DNA from: Pectobacterium aroidearum
GTDB taxonomy: Bacteria > Pseudomonadota > Gammaproteobacteria > Enterobacterales > Enterobacteriaceae
Direction: 5' to 3'
Length of the DNA: 64,000 bases
NCBI RefSeq assembly: GCF_041228105.1
Contig: NZ_CP166097.1
Coordinates: 4,960,001-5,024,000 of the forward strand
Positions 16,045 through 26,853 of the stretch are shown here, piece by piece. Position numbers and translations under genes: made by a program. The notes under the pieces were generated by a model. The model did no database searches. It worked only from the letters and a program-made list of their open reading frames with translations, and was not told the DNA's origin. How positions within the stretch are numbered: position 1 is the first letter of the stretch; each line of letters starts with the position of its first letter.

Positions 16045-16688
16045 CGTAAAGCCTCCAGCTTTGCCAGCCGTTCGGACAACACATCGGCGGATTTATCCAG
16101 CGCAACAATTTCCTCATGGAACCAGGCATTTTCCAGTTTTCCCGGTGCCAGTCGCCACTCTTCCGTTAACGTCTCGGACAGGAAATGTTGTTGCTGATGT
16201 AATGACCGTCTCAGGAAACTCAGGGTTTTCTGTGCCGTCTGGCTAAGACCTTGAGCAACAATATCGCCCAGGTAGGGAGACAGCCATTCCGCAGGATCGA
16301 ACTCCGCCAGATCAACCAGCACAATGAACTGTTGAACGACTTGAATATCACCCTCAATCACCAGTTCGCCGCTGCGCATCAGCGACGATAGCTGTTGACG
16401 ATCGCGTAATTTCATCAGAACCGGAACGCGTGTTTTCAGGCGGCAATCCGCCAATTCGTCCCACTGGCTGACAACGTCCAGGCGCTGTTCGTTAAACACC
16501 AGCACCAGAGGCACATCCAGTTCAGCCAGCTCGATCTGAAGTGTTTTTCCCTGTAAGCGCTGGCGGGCAGACTTCATGCTTCGATCGCAAGAAAAACGAC
16601 GATCGCCAGAAACAGTATCGTGAAAAAGCAGCTGATTCAGCGCGGTTTCCAGCGTAGCAGTCAGAAAAGACGTTATCAGCATTGGCAT
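16041..16688 (-). CDS. ubiJ: Ubiquinone biosynthesis accessory protein UbiJ (SCP2 domain)
   Basis: UbiJ binds ubiquinone intermediates through an SCP2-type lipid-binding fold and helps assemble the Ubi complex with UbiK. From the ATG at 16688 it has 215 residues; a TTG two codons upstream is in frame but unneeded. The conserved stretch [20 protein letters not shown] and the following [18 protein letters not shown] match E. coli UbiJ (YigP). The gene starts 6 bp after ubiE and overlaps ubiB. Confidence 0.93.
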   Translation of the reverse strand: MPMLITSFLTATLETALNQLLFHDTVSGDRRFSCDRSMKSARQRLQGKTLQIELAELDVPLVLVFNEQRLDVVSQWDELADCRLKTRVPVLMKLRDRQQLSSLMRSGELVIEGDIQVVQQFIVLVDLAEFDPAEWLSPYLGDIVAQGLSQTAQKTLSFLRRSLHQQQHFLSETLTEEWRLAPGKLENAWFHEEIVALDKSADVLSERLAKLEALR

Positions 16689-16694
16689 TTCCAA

Positions 16695-17450
16695 TCAGAA
16701 TTTAAACCCACGATGCAGTGCAACGATTCCACCAGTGAGGTTGAAATAGTTAACACTGTCAAAACCGGCATCGCTCATCATCCCTTTCAGCGTTTCCTGA
16801 TCGGGATGCATGCGGATAGATTCCGCCAGATAGCGGTAGCTCCCGGCATCACTCGCCACGGCTTCGCCAATCCTCGGCAGGATATGAAATGAATACGCAT
16901 CGTAAACGGTGCTCAGCTGTTTAATGATCGGCTTGGAAAACTCCAACACCAGCAACCGACCACCCGGCTTCAGAACACGGTACATTGAGCGCAGCGCTTT
17001 GTTTTTGTCCGTCACGTTGCGCAGACCAAAGGAGATAGTAATGCAGTCGAAGAAGTCATCAGGGAACGGCAGCGCTTCTGCATTGGCCTGCACGTAGCTG
17101 ATGTTGTCGATAATGCCTTTGTTACGCAGTTTCTCACGGCCAACTTTCAGCATGGATGCATTGATGTCTGCCAGAATGACTTCACCACCTTCACCAACCA
17201 TACGGGAGAATTTTGCGGTTAAATCCCCTGTTCCTCCGGCAAGATCCAGCACACGCTGGTTACGTCTTACCCCACTGCATTCAATGGTGAAACGCTTCCA
17301 GATACGGTGGATACCAAAGGACATCAGGTCATTCATCAAGTCATACTTTGCTGCTACAGAATGAAAAACTTCAGCCACCATGACTTCTTTTTCATCCCTG
17401 GCGACAGTCCGAAAACCAAAGTCGGCCGTATTCTCCTGCTCACTTGCCAT
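16695..17450 (-). CDS. ubiE: Ubiquinone/menaquinone C-methyltransferase UbiE
   Basis: UbiE performs the SAM-dependent C-methylation shared by ubiquinone and menaquinone synthesis. The 251-residue protein carries the SAM motif [12 protein letters not shown] near residue 68 and the UbiE signatures [15 protein letters not shown] and [11 protein letters not shown]. It is the first gene of the ubiE-ubiJ-ubiB run, as in E. coli. Confidence 0.97.
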   Translation of the reverse strand: MASEQENTADFGFRTVARDEKEVMVAEVFHSVAAKYDLMNDLMSFGIHRIWKRFTIECSGVRRNQRVLDLAGGTGDLTAKFSRMVGEGGEVILADINASMLKVGREKLRNKGIIDNISYVQANAEALPFPDDFFDCITISFGLRNVTDKNKALRSMYRVLKPGGRLLVLEFSKPIIKQLSTVYDAYSFHILPRIGEAVASDAGSYRYLAESIRMHPDQETLKGMMSDAGFDSVNYFNLTGGIVALHRGFKF

Positions 17451-17582
17451 CTTATCCGCCTACTATTTCAGTCAAATTTCGGGTCTACCCATTTATGGTG
17501 AGAGTGTACCAGACCCAGATAAAAACCCCACTGCACTAATTTCGCATAGCATGGATGCCAAGCCCGCGAAATCCATATCGAT

Positions 17583-19145
17583 TTAGTACGAGTTAGTACG
17601 GTTAGCGGAGGGGGTTTCTGCTGCTTCACTCTCTGCTTTCACAGGTGGTGAGACACCGTCGGGGGCGGCTGAACCCGTTAATTCATCACGTTCAGCGTGC
17701 TCATGGGCCGTTGCTTTTTCAGCCAATGACGGGCTGATCGTGCGTTTAATTTCAACGCCCAGCGCGCGAAACCCCTCAGCCTGGCCAATAAGGTTACCAC
17801 GCCCAGAGGAAAGTTTATTCATCGCCTGACGATAAGTGCCCTGTGCTTTATCCAGACTCTGCCCCATCGCTTCCATATCATCGACGAACAACCGCAGCTT
17901 ATCGTACAGCCGTGATGCTTTTTCAGCGATGTGCTGTGCATTGCGGCTCTGTTGTTCATAGCGCCATAAGTTGTTGATGGTACGTAACGCCACCAACAGC
18001 GTGGTCGGGCTGACCAGCATAATATTGTGCTTTAGCGCCTCGTTAATCAATTCGGGCTGGCGATCGATAGCGACCAGAAAAGCGGGTTCGACCGGGATAA
18101 ACATCAGCACGTAATCTAGCGAACGCAGCCCCGGAAGCTGCTGGTAATCTTTGCTACTCAGTTGCCTGATATGGCTGCGTACCGAGAGCAAATGTTCGTT
18201 CAGCGCCGCATTACGTTCGATGTCATCATCGCTATTGAAATAGCGCTCATAAGCTACCAGCGACATCTTGGCATCGATCACGACATCTTTGCCCTGTGGT
18301 AAACGCACAATGACATCCGGCTGCAGGCGGCTATTCGCCCCTGTTTGCACGCTGACCTGTGTCTGATACTCATAGCCTTCACGCAGGCCGGAAGCTTCCA
18401 GCACGCGGCTGAGAACCACTTCGCCCCAGTTACCCTGCGTTTTGTTATCGCCTTTCAGCGCTTTCGTCAGGTTGATGGCCTCGTGTGCCATCTGCGCGTT
18501 AAGCTGTTGCAGATTGCGGATTTCATGCGCCAGCGTGTGGCGCTCACGCGCTTCCGCACCAAAACTGTCCTGAACCTGACGGCGGAAGCCATCAAGCTGT
18601 TCACGCAGCGGCATCAACAGCTTATCCAGACTCTGTTTATTTTGCTCATCCACCTTGCGCCCGCTGTGTTCAAAAATCCGGTTCGCCAGATTCTCAAACT
18701 GCGTCGTCAACCGCTGTTCGCTATTTGCCAGAAGCCGCTGCTTCTCTTCCGCCGCCATACGGGTTTCTTCCAGCCGAATGGTGACTTCCCGCAGCTCAGC
18801 TTCCTGCGCGCTATTTATTTCACGTAGCGTCCTCAGTTCTTGATTTAACTGCACGCACTCTGCGCGGAGCTCACTCAGCTGTTGCAGCTTTTCATGGCTG
18901 GCAGAAAGCTGAGCGTGAACCGTGCGCAGTTCCAGCTCGTTTTGCCGCAGCCGCTGTTCGTCCAATTGCCTTGCCTGCTGCTGTTCGCTGAGCGACTGTT
19001 GAGTCTGCTGTAATGTCTGTGCCAGCAACCGCTGTTCGGTGCCATGCTGCGACAGCTTCTGTTGATGAATCAGGCAGGCAATCAACCACCCTATCAGTAG
19101 CCCCACCGCGCCGCCGCCCAGACCATAAAATATGCTGATATCCAC
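17583..19145 (-). CDS. rmuC: DNA recombination protein RmuC
   Basis: RmuC limits recombination between inverted repeats; the mechanism is unclear, but the C-terminal half is a nuclease-like domain. The 520-residue protein has an N-terminal membrane helix (about residues 5-25), a long Gln/Glu/Leu-rich coiled coil (about 30-215) and the RmuC domain with GNWGEVVLSRVLEASGL and KDVVIDAKMSLVAYERYF. The Ser/Glu/Pro-rich tail is variable. In E. coli udp follows; here the argHBC block follows instead. Confidence 0.94.
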   Translation of the reverse strand: MDISIFYGLGGGAVGLLIGWLIACLIHQQKLSQHGTEQRLLAQTLQQTQQSLSEQQQARQLDEQRLRQNELELRTVHAQLSASHEKLQQLSELRAECVQLNQELRTLREINSAQEAELREVTIRLEETRMAAEEKQRLLANSEQRLTTQFENLANRIFEHSGRKVDEQNKQSLDKLLMPLREQLDGFRRQVQDSFGAEARERHTLAHEIRNLQQLNAQMAHEAINLTKALKGDNKTQGNWGEVVLSRVLEASGLREGYEYQTQVSVQTGANSRLQPDVIVRLPQGKDVVIDAKMSLVAYERYFNSDDDIERNAALNEHLLSVRSHIRQLSSKDYQQLPGLRSLDYVLMFIPVEPAFLVAIDRQPELINEALKHNIMLVSPTTLLVALRTINNLWRYEQQSRNAQHIAEKASRLYDKLRLFVDDMEAMGQSLDKAQGTYRQAMNKLSSGRGNLIGQAEGFRALGVEIKRTISPSLAEKATAHEHAERDELTGSAAPDGVSPPVKAESEAAETPSANRTNSY

Positions 19146-19313
19146 TTTGCCTCCGCAGGCCTTTCACGCTGTCGGTCAAGGTAAAATGATACTGTATGGA
19201 TGTCCAGAAACAATTCTGATGGGGAGTAGGTTGAGCAGAAAAATGCGAGCCGCATTCCATATGAGTATGGGCATACGATAATTTGCAGAAGAATCAGAGG
19301 GGTAACACTGAAA

Positions 19314-19345
19314 TTCCCCCAACGAGGAACACCACGTTGGGGGAA
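19314..19345 (-). terminator. Terminator after argH
   Basis: A perfect 11-bp stem TTCCCCCAACG / CGTTGGGGGAA with a 10-base loop starts 13 bp after the argH stop and is followed on the minus strand by TTTCAG. Confidence 0.75.
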
Positions 19346-19358
19346 AGAGAGGCACAAC

Positions 19359-20732
19359 TTAGGCTAAGCGCTGTTTCGCATCACTAATCGCTTTAGCGAC
19401 CTGCTGCGGTGACACGCCACCTTGTGCAGCACGCTTATCCAGACAGGATTGCAACGCCAGAATCGGGTAGACATCCTCGCCAATCACGGCGCTGAATTTT
19501 TGCAGATCGGCCAGCGGCAGTGCTTCCAATGCCTTACCCTGACGGATGGCTTCAACCACCGCTTCACCCACGATATGGTGCGCTTCACGGAATGGGACGC
19601 CTTTTGCGACCAGATAATCCGCCAGCTCTGTCGAGTTCGCGTAGCCTTGCTCAGCGGCCTCTTTACAACGCGGACGTTTCACCTGAATGCCTTCCAGCAC
19701 CAGCGCCGCCATCATCAGGCAGTCGTGCCAGGTGTCCAGCGCGTCAAACAGCCCTTCTTTGTCTTCCTGCATGTCTTTGTTATACGCCAGCGGCAGGCCT
19801 TTGAGTGTCATCATCATGCCGGTCAATGCACCCTGTACGCGGCCACATTTACCGCGAATCAACTCCAGCGCATCCGGGTTTTTCTTCTGCGGCATCAGGG
19901 AAGAACCGGATGTCACACGGTCAGACAGCTCAACGAACGCCGCTTCACCGCTGTTGAAGAAGATCAGATCTTCGGCAAAACGCGACAGGTGGATCATGCC
20001 GATCGAAGCATCGGACAACAGTTCCAGTACATGATCGCGATCGGAAACCGTGTCCAGACTGTTACGCGTGGCGGATGCAAAACCCAACCAGCCAGCTAAC
20101 TGCTCACGGTCAATCGGATAAGCCGTTCCCGCCAGTGCGCCACAGCCCAGCGGGCTGACATCCAGACGCTTCAGCGTATCTTCCAGACGGCTTTCATCAC
20201 GCGCCAACATCTCGTGGTAAGCCAGACACCAATGTGCAAACGTCACCGGCTGTGCGCGCTGCAAGTGGGTGTAACCCGGCATTACCGCATCCTGATTCGC
20301 TTCCGCCGTCGTGACCAGCGCCTGACGCAGATGACGTACCGACAGCAGCAGTTCTGCAATCTGCGCCTTACACCAGAGTTTCAGGTCGGTGGCGACCTGA
20401 TCGTTACGACTACGACCGGTATGCAGCTTTTTACCTAAATCGCCCACTTTCTCGATCAGACGCTGTTCAACCCAGCTGTGAATGTCTTCTGCATCGCTTT
20501 GCAGGATCATCTCAGGGTCAGCTTGTACCTCAACCAACAGCGCATTCAGCGCCTGTTCCAGCTGTTGCTGCTCCTGCTCGCTGAGCACATTGACCGTCAC
20601 CAGCGCTTTCGACCAGCCGATCGAGCCAACGATGTCCTGTTCCGCCAGACGGTAATCAAACCGCAGTGAGTCATTAAATTGTTTAAAACGCTGATCTGCT
20701 GCCTGACTAAACCGACCGCCCCACAAAGCCAT
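19359..20732 (-). CDS. argH: Argininosuccinate lyase ArgH
   Basis: ArgH splits argininosuccinate into arginine and fumarate, the last step of arginine synthesis. The start giving [13 protein letters not shown] (20732) yields 457 residues, the E. coli length. The fumarase/aspartase-superfamily signature [12 protein letters not shown] with the catalytic Ser and the substrate loops [12 protein letters not shown] and [11 protein letters not shown] are intact. It follows argB by 62 bp in the argCBH operon. Confidence 0.97.
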   Translation of the reverse strand: MALWGGRFSQAADQRFKQFNDSLRFDYRLAEQDIVGSIGWSKALVTVNVLSEQEQQQLEQALNALLVEVQADPEMILQSDAEDIHSWVEQRLIEKVGDLGKKLHTGRSRNDQVATDLKLWCKAQIAELLLSVRHLRQALVTTAEANQDAVMPGYTHLQRAQPVTFAHWCLAYHEMLARDESRLEDTLKRLDVSPLGCGALAGTAYPIDREQLAGWLGFASATRNSLDTVSDRDHVLELLSDASIGMIHLSRFAEDLIFFNSGEAAFVELSDRVTSGSSLMPQKKNPDALELIRGKCGRVQGALTGMMMTLKGLPLAYNKDMQEDKEGLFDALDTWHDCLMMAALVLEGIQVKRPRCKEAAEQGYANSTELADYLVAKGVPFREAHHIVGEAVVEAIRQGKALEALPLADLQKFSAVIGEDVYPILALQSCLDKRAAQGGVSPQQVAKAISDAKQRLA

Positions 20733-20794
20733 AACCCTTACTCCCAAAAATATCATTTACGTTGGTATGGCATCATGCCATACCCAGAAACGAC

Positions 20795-21568
20795 TTACGC
20801 CAGAATACGCGTACCAATCGCCACACCGTTGAACAGCGCAGGTAGCTGTTCAGCATGACGCCAGCTGGCGATATCAACCGGACGACCCAGCGCACGAGCG
20901 GCATCCAGCGCGGCGTTAACCTTAACAATCATGCCATCGGTGATGATGCCCTGAGCAATCAGCTGTTCGGCTTTTTCCGCCGTCATTTCGGCAATACGCT
21001 GACCTTTACCGTCCAGAATGCCGCTCACGTCAGACAGCAGGATTAAATCCGCGCCTAGCGTTTGCGCCAGCGCCGTCGCCGCCTGATCGGCGTTGACGTT
21101 CATCAGGTCGCCCTGCGCCGTAATCCCGATAGAGCTGACGACAGGCAGATAACCCGCAGACAGCAGCGTGTTCAGCAGCGCAGGCGATCCCGCTTCCGCT
21201 TTACCCACAAAGCCCAGCGCTTCATCTAACTGCGTGACCGTCGTGCTGCCACCATCGCCCAGACACAGGCCGACCGCGTTGATGTCATGCTTCTTCGCCC
21301 ATGACAGCAGCGTTTTGTTAGCAGACCCCGCCAGCGCACCGGTGATGATATCGATCTGATCGGCAGGCGTGACACGCAGGCCATTTTTCTTCACAACAGG
21401 CAGCGACAGCTTTTTCATCAGGTCATCCACCAGACAGCCGCCGCCGTGCACAATCACCAGAGGGCGCTGATGTTCCTGACGGTAAGCCACCAGCGCGGTG
21501 AACAGACGCTCCAGCGCTTCTTCGCTATCCAGTAAAACGCCACCTAACTTGATAATTAACGGATTCAT
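20795..21568 (-). CDS. argB: Acetylglutamate kinase ArgB
   Basis: ArgB phosphorylates N-acetylglutamate in the second step of arginine synthesis. The 257-residue protein shows the amino-acid kinase fold with [12 protein letters not shown], the phosphate loop [14 protein letters not shown] and [12 protein letters not shown] with the conserved Asp. It lies between argC and argH on the same strand. Confidence 0.97.
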   Translation of the reverse strand: MNPLIIKLGGVLLDSEEALERLFTALVAYRQEHQRPLVIVHGGGCLVDDLMKKLSLPVVKKNGLRVTPADQIDIITGALAGSANKTLLSWAKKHDINAVGLCLGDGGSTTVTQLDEALGFVGKAEAGSPALLNTLLSAGYLPVVSSIGITAQGDLMNVNADQAATALAQTLGADLILLSDVSGILDGKGQRIAEMTAEKAEQLIAQGIITDGMIVKVNAALDAARALGRPVDIASWRHAEQLPALFNGVAIGTRILA

Positions 21569-21605
21569 TATGCTTCACGCCTCGAAATGTCGGGACCAGT
21601 AGTCA

Positions 21606-22610
21606 TTAAATTAACGATTGGGTTTCAGGGAAACCAAAACGAATGTTCATGCATTGCACGGCCTGTGCCGCTGCGCCTTTCAGCAGGTTATCTTCGGTTG
21701 CCACCACGATCAGGTGCTCACCGTCAACGGAGAAACCGATATCGCAGAACGGCAGGCCAACAACAGATTTCAGCGCCGGAACACCCTTATCATACAAACG
21801 CACCAGTGGCTTATCGTGATAGGCGTTGTGATAGGCTTCGGCGACATCCTGCTGGGTTACACCCGATTGCAGGCGGCAGGTGATGGTTTCCAGAATGCCG
21901 CGGGCGAAGTTGCCCAAATGCGGTGTGAAGATCACCGGGGTGCCGAGGTGCGTTGAAATTTCAGGCTCATGGCGGTGGTTGAAAATGCCGTACGGTTGAA
22001 AGCTGACTTCGCAGAAGCTGTTGGTCATTGACGCTTTACGCCCCGCCCCGCTCACGCCGCTGACGGCATTAATCACTGGCCACTGAGCCGGATTCAGCAG
22101 TTGTGCGTCCAGCAGCGGCTTCAGCGCCAGCTGCGCGGCCGTGGGATAACAGCCCGGAACGGCAATCAGTTGTGCCTGTTTTACGCTTTCCGCGCGCCAT
22201 TCGGCCAGCCCATAAACCGCTTTTGCCAGCCAGTCAGGATGCTGATGCTCAAAACCATAATAGCGACGATAAAACTCGGCGTCCTGTACGCGGAACGCGC
22301 CGGACAAATCAAAAACAGTGCAGCCAGCTGCCAGAAAAACCGGGGCCAGATCGTGGCTGACTTTGTGGTCAGTCGCCAGAAAAACGACATCCACGCCTTT
22401 CGCTGCTTCTTCAGCATCGGTCAGCGGTTTTACCGGTACGTCGATGATGCCTTTGAGCTGCGGATGTAAATCAGAAATCAATTTTCCTGCATCGACACTT
22501 TGCGCAGAAACCATCAAAGCGGTTATGTTCATCTGTGGGTGACGGTTCAGGTAGAGCGCAAGCTCAGCGCCGGTATAACCACTTGCACCAACAATCAGCG
22601 TATTCAGCAT
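21606..22610 (-). CDS. argC: N-acetyl-gamma-glutamyl-phosphate reductase ArgC
   Basis: ArgC reduces N-acetylglutamyl phosphate to the semialdehyde with NADPH. The 334-residue protein starts with the dinucleotide loop [12 protein letters not shown] (about residues 7-18) and has the catalytic Cys in [16 protein letters not shown] (about 154). It is the first gene of argCBH, divergent from argE, with ARG boxes between. Confidence 0.97.
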   Translation of the reverse strand: MLNTLIVGASGYTGAELALYLNRHPQMNITALMVSAQSVDAGKLISDLHPQLKGIIDVPVKPLTDAEEAAKGVDVVFLATDHKVSHDLAPVFLAAGCTVFDLSGAFRVQDAEFYRRYYGFEHQHPDWLAKAVYGLAEWRAESVKQAQLIAVPGCYPTAAQLALKPLLDAQLLNPAQWPVINAVSGVSGAGRKASMTNSFCEVSFQPYGIFNHRHEPEISTHLGTPVIFTPHLGNFARGILETITCRLQSGVTQQDVAEAYHNAYHDKPLVRLYDKGVPALKSVVGLPFCDIGFSVDGEHLIVVATEDNLLKGAAAQAVQCMNIRFGFPETQSLI

Positions 22611-22748
22611 GGGATCCGTATACCTTCTTATTTATCTATGGAACAGGTAACAGGGCTCACCAGCGTCGGTACGCTGTTCACCCGCGAAACTCAGTGAAAG
22701 TGACGAATCGCCATCGCCGTACCTTTGGGTTTCCTTTCGCCGAGCAAT

Positions 22749-22787
22749 ATTGTATTTTTATTCAAAATAAATGCATGAATATTGATA
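22749..22787. promoter_or_regulatory. Tandem ARG boxes (ArgR operator) between argC and argE
   Basis: Two 18-bp imperfect palindromes separated by 3 bp, the spacing ArgR hexamers use. Box 1 (22749-22766, ATTGTATTTTTATTCAAA) differs from WNTGAATWWWWATTCANW at one defined base; box 2 (22770-22787, AATGCATGAATATTGATA) differs at three. The pair lies in the argCBH/argE divergent region, as in E. coli, so arginine-loaded ArgR should repress both directions. Confidence 0.85.
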
Positions 22788-22812
22788 CTATCCTAACCAG
22801 AGGCTGTCAACA

Positions 22813-23964
22813 GTGAAGATGAATTTACCCCCTTTTATTGAGCTATATCGGGCATTGATCGCTACACCGTCCATCAGTGCCACCGACAGCGCGCTCGATC
22901 AAAGTAATCATACCTTAATCAACCTGCTGGCAGGCTGGTTCGGCGATCTCGGCTTCCATGTAGAGGTCCAACCGGTTCCCGGCACCCTCAATAAATTTAA
23001 TATGCTGGCGCGGATTGGTGAAGGAAAAGGTGGCTTATTGTTGGCAGGGCACACCGACACCGTCCCGTTCGACGACGGCCGCTGGACGCGCGACCCTTTC
23101 ACGCTGACCGAACACGACAATAAGCTGTACGGTCTGGGCACCGCGGATATGAAAGGGTTCTTTGCCTTTATTCTGGATGCCTTGCGCGATATCGATCCGA
23201 CCAAACTGACGAAGCCGCTTTATGTGCTGGCGACAGCGGATGAAGAGACAACCATGGCCGGTGCCAAATATTTCTCCGAATCTACGCAGATTCGCCCGGA
23301 CTGCGCCATCATTGGCGAACCGACTTCGTTGCAGCCAGTGCGGGCACACAAAGGCCATATGTCCAACGCGATCCGTATTCAGGGACAGTCCGGCCATTCC
23401 AGCGATCCTTCACGCGGCGTGAACGCGATTGAGCTGATGCATGAGGCGATTTCCCACCTGCTGGTGCTACGCAACACCCTACAGGAACGCTATCACAACC
23501 CGATTTTCCACATTCCTCACCCCACCATGAATCTCGGCCACATTCGCGGTGGCGATGCTGCTAACCGCATCTGCGGCTGCTGTGAATTGCATATGGATAT
23601 CCGCCCACTGCCGGGTATCACGCTTAACGATCTGGACGGACTGCTGTCAGAAGCGCTTGAGCCCGTCAGCCAGCGCTGGCCGGGTCGGTTGACCATTAGC
23701 GAACTGCACCCGCCGATTCCTGGCTATGAATGCCCACCGGATCACCGCTTGGTCTCGGTCGTAGAGAAGTTACTGGGGACGAAAACGGAAATCGTGAACT
23801 ACTGCACCGAAGCGCCGTTTATTCAGACCCTGTGCCCGACGCTGGTTCTGGGGCCGGGATCGATCGAACAGGCGCACCAGCCGGATGAATACATTGATAC
23901 CAAGTTTATCAAACCAACGCGGGAGCTGATTTCGCAGGTGATTCACCACTTCTGCCATCACTGA
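22813..23964 (+). CDS. argE: Acetylornithine deacetylase ArgE
   Basis: ArgE hydrolyses N-acetylornithine to ornithine. It is an M20 di-zinc amidohydrolase with [12 protein letters not shown] (His and Asp of the metal site), [10 protein letters not shown], the catalytic Glu in [11 protein letters not shown] and [13 protein letters not shown]. The GTG at 22813 gives 383 residues and lines up with the E. coli start; an ATG two codons later is an alternative. In E. coli ppc lies directly downstream; here a 14-kb segment intervenes. Confidence 0.96.
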   Translation: MKMNLPPFIELYRALIATPSISATDSALDQSNHTLINLLAGWFGDLGFHVEVQPVPGTLNKFNMLARIGEGKGGLLLAGHTDTVPFDDGRWTRDPFTLTEHDNKLYGLGTADMKGFFAFILDALRDIDPTKLTKPLYVLATADEETTMAGAKYFSESTQIRPDCAIIGEPTSLQPVRAHKGHMSNAIRIQGQSGHSSDPSRGVNAIELMHEAISHLLVLRNTLQERYHNPIFHIPHPTMNLGHIRGGDAANRICGCCELHMDIRPLPGITLNDLDGLLSEALEPVSQRWPGRLTISELHPPIPGYECPPDHRLVSVVEKLLGTKTEIVNYCTEAPFIQTLCPTLVLGPGSIEQAHQPDEYIDTKFIKPTRELISQVIHHFCHH

Positions 23965-24018
23965 TCCAACGCAAACGGCCTTGTCAGCTACGCTGGCAGG
24001 GCTATTTTGAGACCGTCC

Positions 24019-24732
24019 ATGAAAAAGAAAGATTTCATCGCGCAGGATTTACTGAGCAAAATCTATCAGCACACCGACCCACTGCCGGAAAAGCTGCCGC
24101 CGGAACGCCAGTTGGCGGAGGAATACGGTGTGTCACGCTTCACTATCCGCCAGGCGTTGGAAAAGCTCGCCAGTATTGGTGCGATCCATATGGTGCAGGG
24201 TTCAGGTAATTTTATTAATCAGGGCGTACGCAGTAACCCGCTGGTGTACAACTCGATTACCGAAAAGAAATTTAATCAGATTTCATCCCGCCTGCTTAGC
24301 CTACATAAGCGCCTGCCGAACCGAGAGGAGCAGCAGGTATTTGCTATCAGTGATAAAGAGTTTATCTGGGAATTCAGCCGATTACGTTATGTCGATAACC
24401 GTAAGGTACAGATCGAGATATCGAAAATGCCTGCCGCAGACTTCCCGGAGATGAATCAGAAGATTATTGAAGGTTCTATTCAGCAGTATGTACTCAGCAA
24501 GGGCTATGCGATTTCACACTACCTGACGCATTATCAGGCAGTGAACGTCACCAAAGCTCAGGCTGAGCTGCTGGACTGCAAGAAAGGCACGGCCGCGATG
24601 CATATTCTTAATCGCGGCATTTTACAGGGCGGTCGCGTGTACGAATCGAGCGATATCATCGACATCAACTACACCTGTACCTACGTCATCCCCTTAAACC
24701 TCGATAACCTAACCTTCCGCCAGTCGCCGTAA
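24019..24732 (+). CDS. GntR/HutC family transcriptional regulator
   Basis: A 237-residue one-component regulator: the N-terminal GntR winged helix includes ERQLAEEYGVSRFTIRQAL (residues about 30-48), and the C-terminal half is a UTRA effector domain ending in TYVIPLNLDNLTFRQSP. I chose the ATG giving MKKKDFIAQDLL; a TTG four codons upstream is also open. Its last 36 bp, including the stop codon, recur at 34533-34568, marking it as the attachment site of the island. The likely targets are the RspA/ManD-like gene and the PTS permease, now on the far side of the island (inference). Confidence 0.88.
   Translation: MKKKDFIAQDLLSKIYQHTDPLPEKLPPERQLAEEYGVSRFTIRQALEKLASIGAIHMVQGSGNFINQGVRSNPLVYNSITEKKFNQISSRLLSLHKRLPNREEQQVFAISDKEFIWEFSRLRYVDNRKVQIEISKMPAADFPEMNQKIIEGSIQQYVLSKGYAISHYLTHYQAVNVTKAQAELLDCKKGTAAMHILNRGILQGGRVYESSDIIDINYTCTYVIPLNLDNLTFRQSP
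24697..24732. repeat. Left 36-bp direct repeat of the island (attL-like)
   Basis: This stretch, starting AACCTCGATAACC and ending in the TAA stop of the GntR gene, is identical to 34533-34568 over all 36 bp; the flanking bases differ on both sides (A/C before, G/C after). The duplication bounds the island and fits integration at the gene's 3' end, keeping the gene intact. Confidence 0.92.
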
Positions 24733-24735
24733 GAC

Positions 24736-26853
24736 TTAAATTTTTTCCTGAGCCAAGATTTGTCCACCTTGTTCACCGGAACCTGGACCAATAGAGACCT
24801 TAAAGTCAGCATAATCTTCCGCCTCAGGCCGATGTTCAATCACGACGATTGCACCAAATAACGAAGCTTTTTGGTAGATAAAATCCAAGACTTTCGACGC
24901 TGTCTCGGGATCAAGGCCAGCAGTTGGCTCATCGATAAAGAGTAGCTTATTACTTTTCCTTTTTTTCGATAACATCTCGCACAGCTTTATTCTACGCATC
25001 TCTCCCCCAGAGAGTGATTGCGTTTTTCTATTTAGTTTTAAATGAGATAATCCTAAGGTGTCGAGCGTCACAAGTATGTGATCAATTTTTGGATCGTTAA
25101 AATAGCTAAGAAGATCCTTCAACTCAGTATTATAAATGTCAATGATATTTATACCATTGACATCCATATTTACCTCATCCAAGTGTGCATCAAAAAGCAT
25201 CCCATTACATTCATGACAAGTAATGTAGATGTCTTTTTCAAACCCTCTTTCATATTTTATAACACCTTTACCTTCGCAGACCTTACACCTGCCTCCATGC
25301 CCGTTTTTATCTATGCCAGGAAGAAAAAAAACATCATTTACTCCTGTTTTTTTTGCAAAATAGCTGGCAATAGATTTATTTAATCCAGCTATAGATGCCA
25401 CTGAAGAACGGCCAGTATAAGAGGGTAATTTTTGGCTAATGTAAGTTGATTCAGTAGCATCAAGGATAGCCTTCGCCAAAGATGATTTTCCAGAACCCGA
25501 TATTCCAGAAAAAATAGTAACACCTCCCTTCGGGAAGCTTACATTTTGATTAATTATATTATTTTTATTAAGATCTTTAAAATGATGGAAGTCAGAAATT
25601 TTATTCCTGCTATTTGTGTTTTTTAATGGTTGAATAATTTCATCTTCACATATTTCGCCACCCGCAGAACCTGCGAACTTACCAATATGAATAGTTTTAT
25701 CTGCATGATCAATAAAGTACTGGCTATGTTCCACTAGTACTACAGTATTCTTTTCTGCTATTTTCCGTATTTTTGATAAAATATCAGGGTAATCCACAGG
25801 GTTAATCTGAGATGATATTTCATCAATAACAATAAGCATACCGGTTGTATTTGAGGTCAGTAACCGACTAAACATGAGTTTTTGCAATTCACCACCTGAA
25901 AGGCTAGGAATCGATCGTGATAAACTCAAATATCCTAACCCGATATTGTTAATTGAGGATAAGACTCTAAACAATGTTGATTCACTAAAATCACTTTCAA
26001 GCACCGTGCATAATTTTGATATTGGCAATGATAGAAAATCATCAAAACTTAATGTTATAATATTTAAACTTGATAGTTTTTTATTTATTCTAATGCCTTT
26101 ACATGAAGGACACGTTACTTCTTTTTTGTATTTACTATTTTCTTGACTGAATACATAGGGCACTACACCTTCATAATAGCATTCTTTTTTCTTTATTTTC
26201 CCTTTATGATTATATTTTACTAATAATTTTCCGCTTGCTTCCATTCCGTAAAGAATAAGATCTTTTTCTTTTTTTAAGAGCGATGAGAAGGTTCTTTCTA
26301 TATTTATCCCTTCCCTATGACAATAAGATAATAAAATTTGTTTTCGATAATCAGATAGAGGCCCACCGTTCCAACATGAAAAAGGCCCCTCATCTAATCG
26401 ACAATTTTCATTTATTAACAAACCCTCATCAACCACCTCAACTTCACCACGGCCAAAGCAATGTGTGCAAGCATTCTCATACTTATTCAATTTTAGCTGA
26501 TGATAATCAGGTATTGATAAATTACTCTTAACCTTTAACGACGACAATGCTTGTGGAATATTTAAATATGAATATATTGTTGAACGAGGATTATTATTCG
26601 TATTTCGCTGCGGCAACGCAACTGCTGACTTTAACCCATCATAGTGTGTAATCTTATAATCACCCTCATTCAAATAACCATTCTCTATGGCATCAAACTC
26701 ATCTTTACATAATTGATAAATGGATGAGAATGCTAAAGAACTTTTCCCCGCACCTGAGCGCCCATAGATAACCGTTATTTTATTTACTGGTATCTTAACA
26801 CTTATATTTTTCAGATTGTGTGTTTCTATACCTTCAAAAATAATTTCGCTCAT
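24736..26853 (-). CDS. UvrA-like tandem ABC ATPase, candidate self-resistance protein
   Basis: A 705-residue soluble protein with UvrA architecture but shorter than housekeeping UvrA (about 940). It has two ABC modules: Walker A GRSGAGKSS (about 31-39) and GISGSGKSS, two signature motifs (PSLSGGELQ, QSLSGGEMRR) and two Walker B motifs (LIVIDEISS, LLFIDEPTAG). CxxC zinc modules are CTHC, CPSC, CKVC and CHEC. UvrA-like proteins of antibiotic clusters (DrrC for daunorubicin, Ecm16 for echinomycin) protect producers from DNA-binding drugs, so a similar role for this cluster's product is inferred. Its ATG overlaps the upstream gene's stop by four bases. Base composition is AT-rich. Confidence 0.85.
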   Translation of the reverse strand: MSEIIFEGIETHNLKNISVKIPVNKITVIYGRSGAGKSSLAFSSIYQLCKDEFDAIENGYLNEGDYKITHYDGLKSAVALPQRNTNNNPRSTIYSYLNIPQALSSLKVKSNLSIPDYHQLKLNKYENACTHCFGRGEVEVVDEGLLINENCRLDEGPFSCWNGGPLSDYRKQILLSYCHREGINIERTFSSLLKKEKDLILYGMEASGKLLVKYNHKGKIKKKECYYEGVVPYVFSQENSKYKKEVTCPSCKGIRINKKLSSLNIITLSFDDFLSLPISKLCTVLESDFSESTLFRVLSSINNIGLGYLSLSRSIPSLSGGELQKLMFSRLLTSNTTGMLIVIDEISSQINPVDYPDILSKIRKIAEKNTVVLVEHSQYFIDHADKTIHIGKFAGSAGGEICEDEIIQPLKNTNSRNKISDFHHFKDLNKNNIINQNVSFPKGGVTIFSGISGSGKSSLAKAILDATESTYISQKLPSYTGRSSVASIAGLNKSIASYFAKKTGVNDVFFLPGIDKNGHGGRCKVCEGKGVIKYERGFEKDIYITCHECNGMLFDAHLDEVNMDVNGINIIDIYNTELKDLLSYFNDPKIDHILVTLDTLGLSHLKLNRKTQSLSGGEMRRIKLCEMLSKKRKSNKLLFIDEPTAGLDPETASKVLDFIYQKASLFGAIVVIEHRPEAEDYADFKVSIGPGSGEQGGQILAQEKI

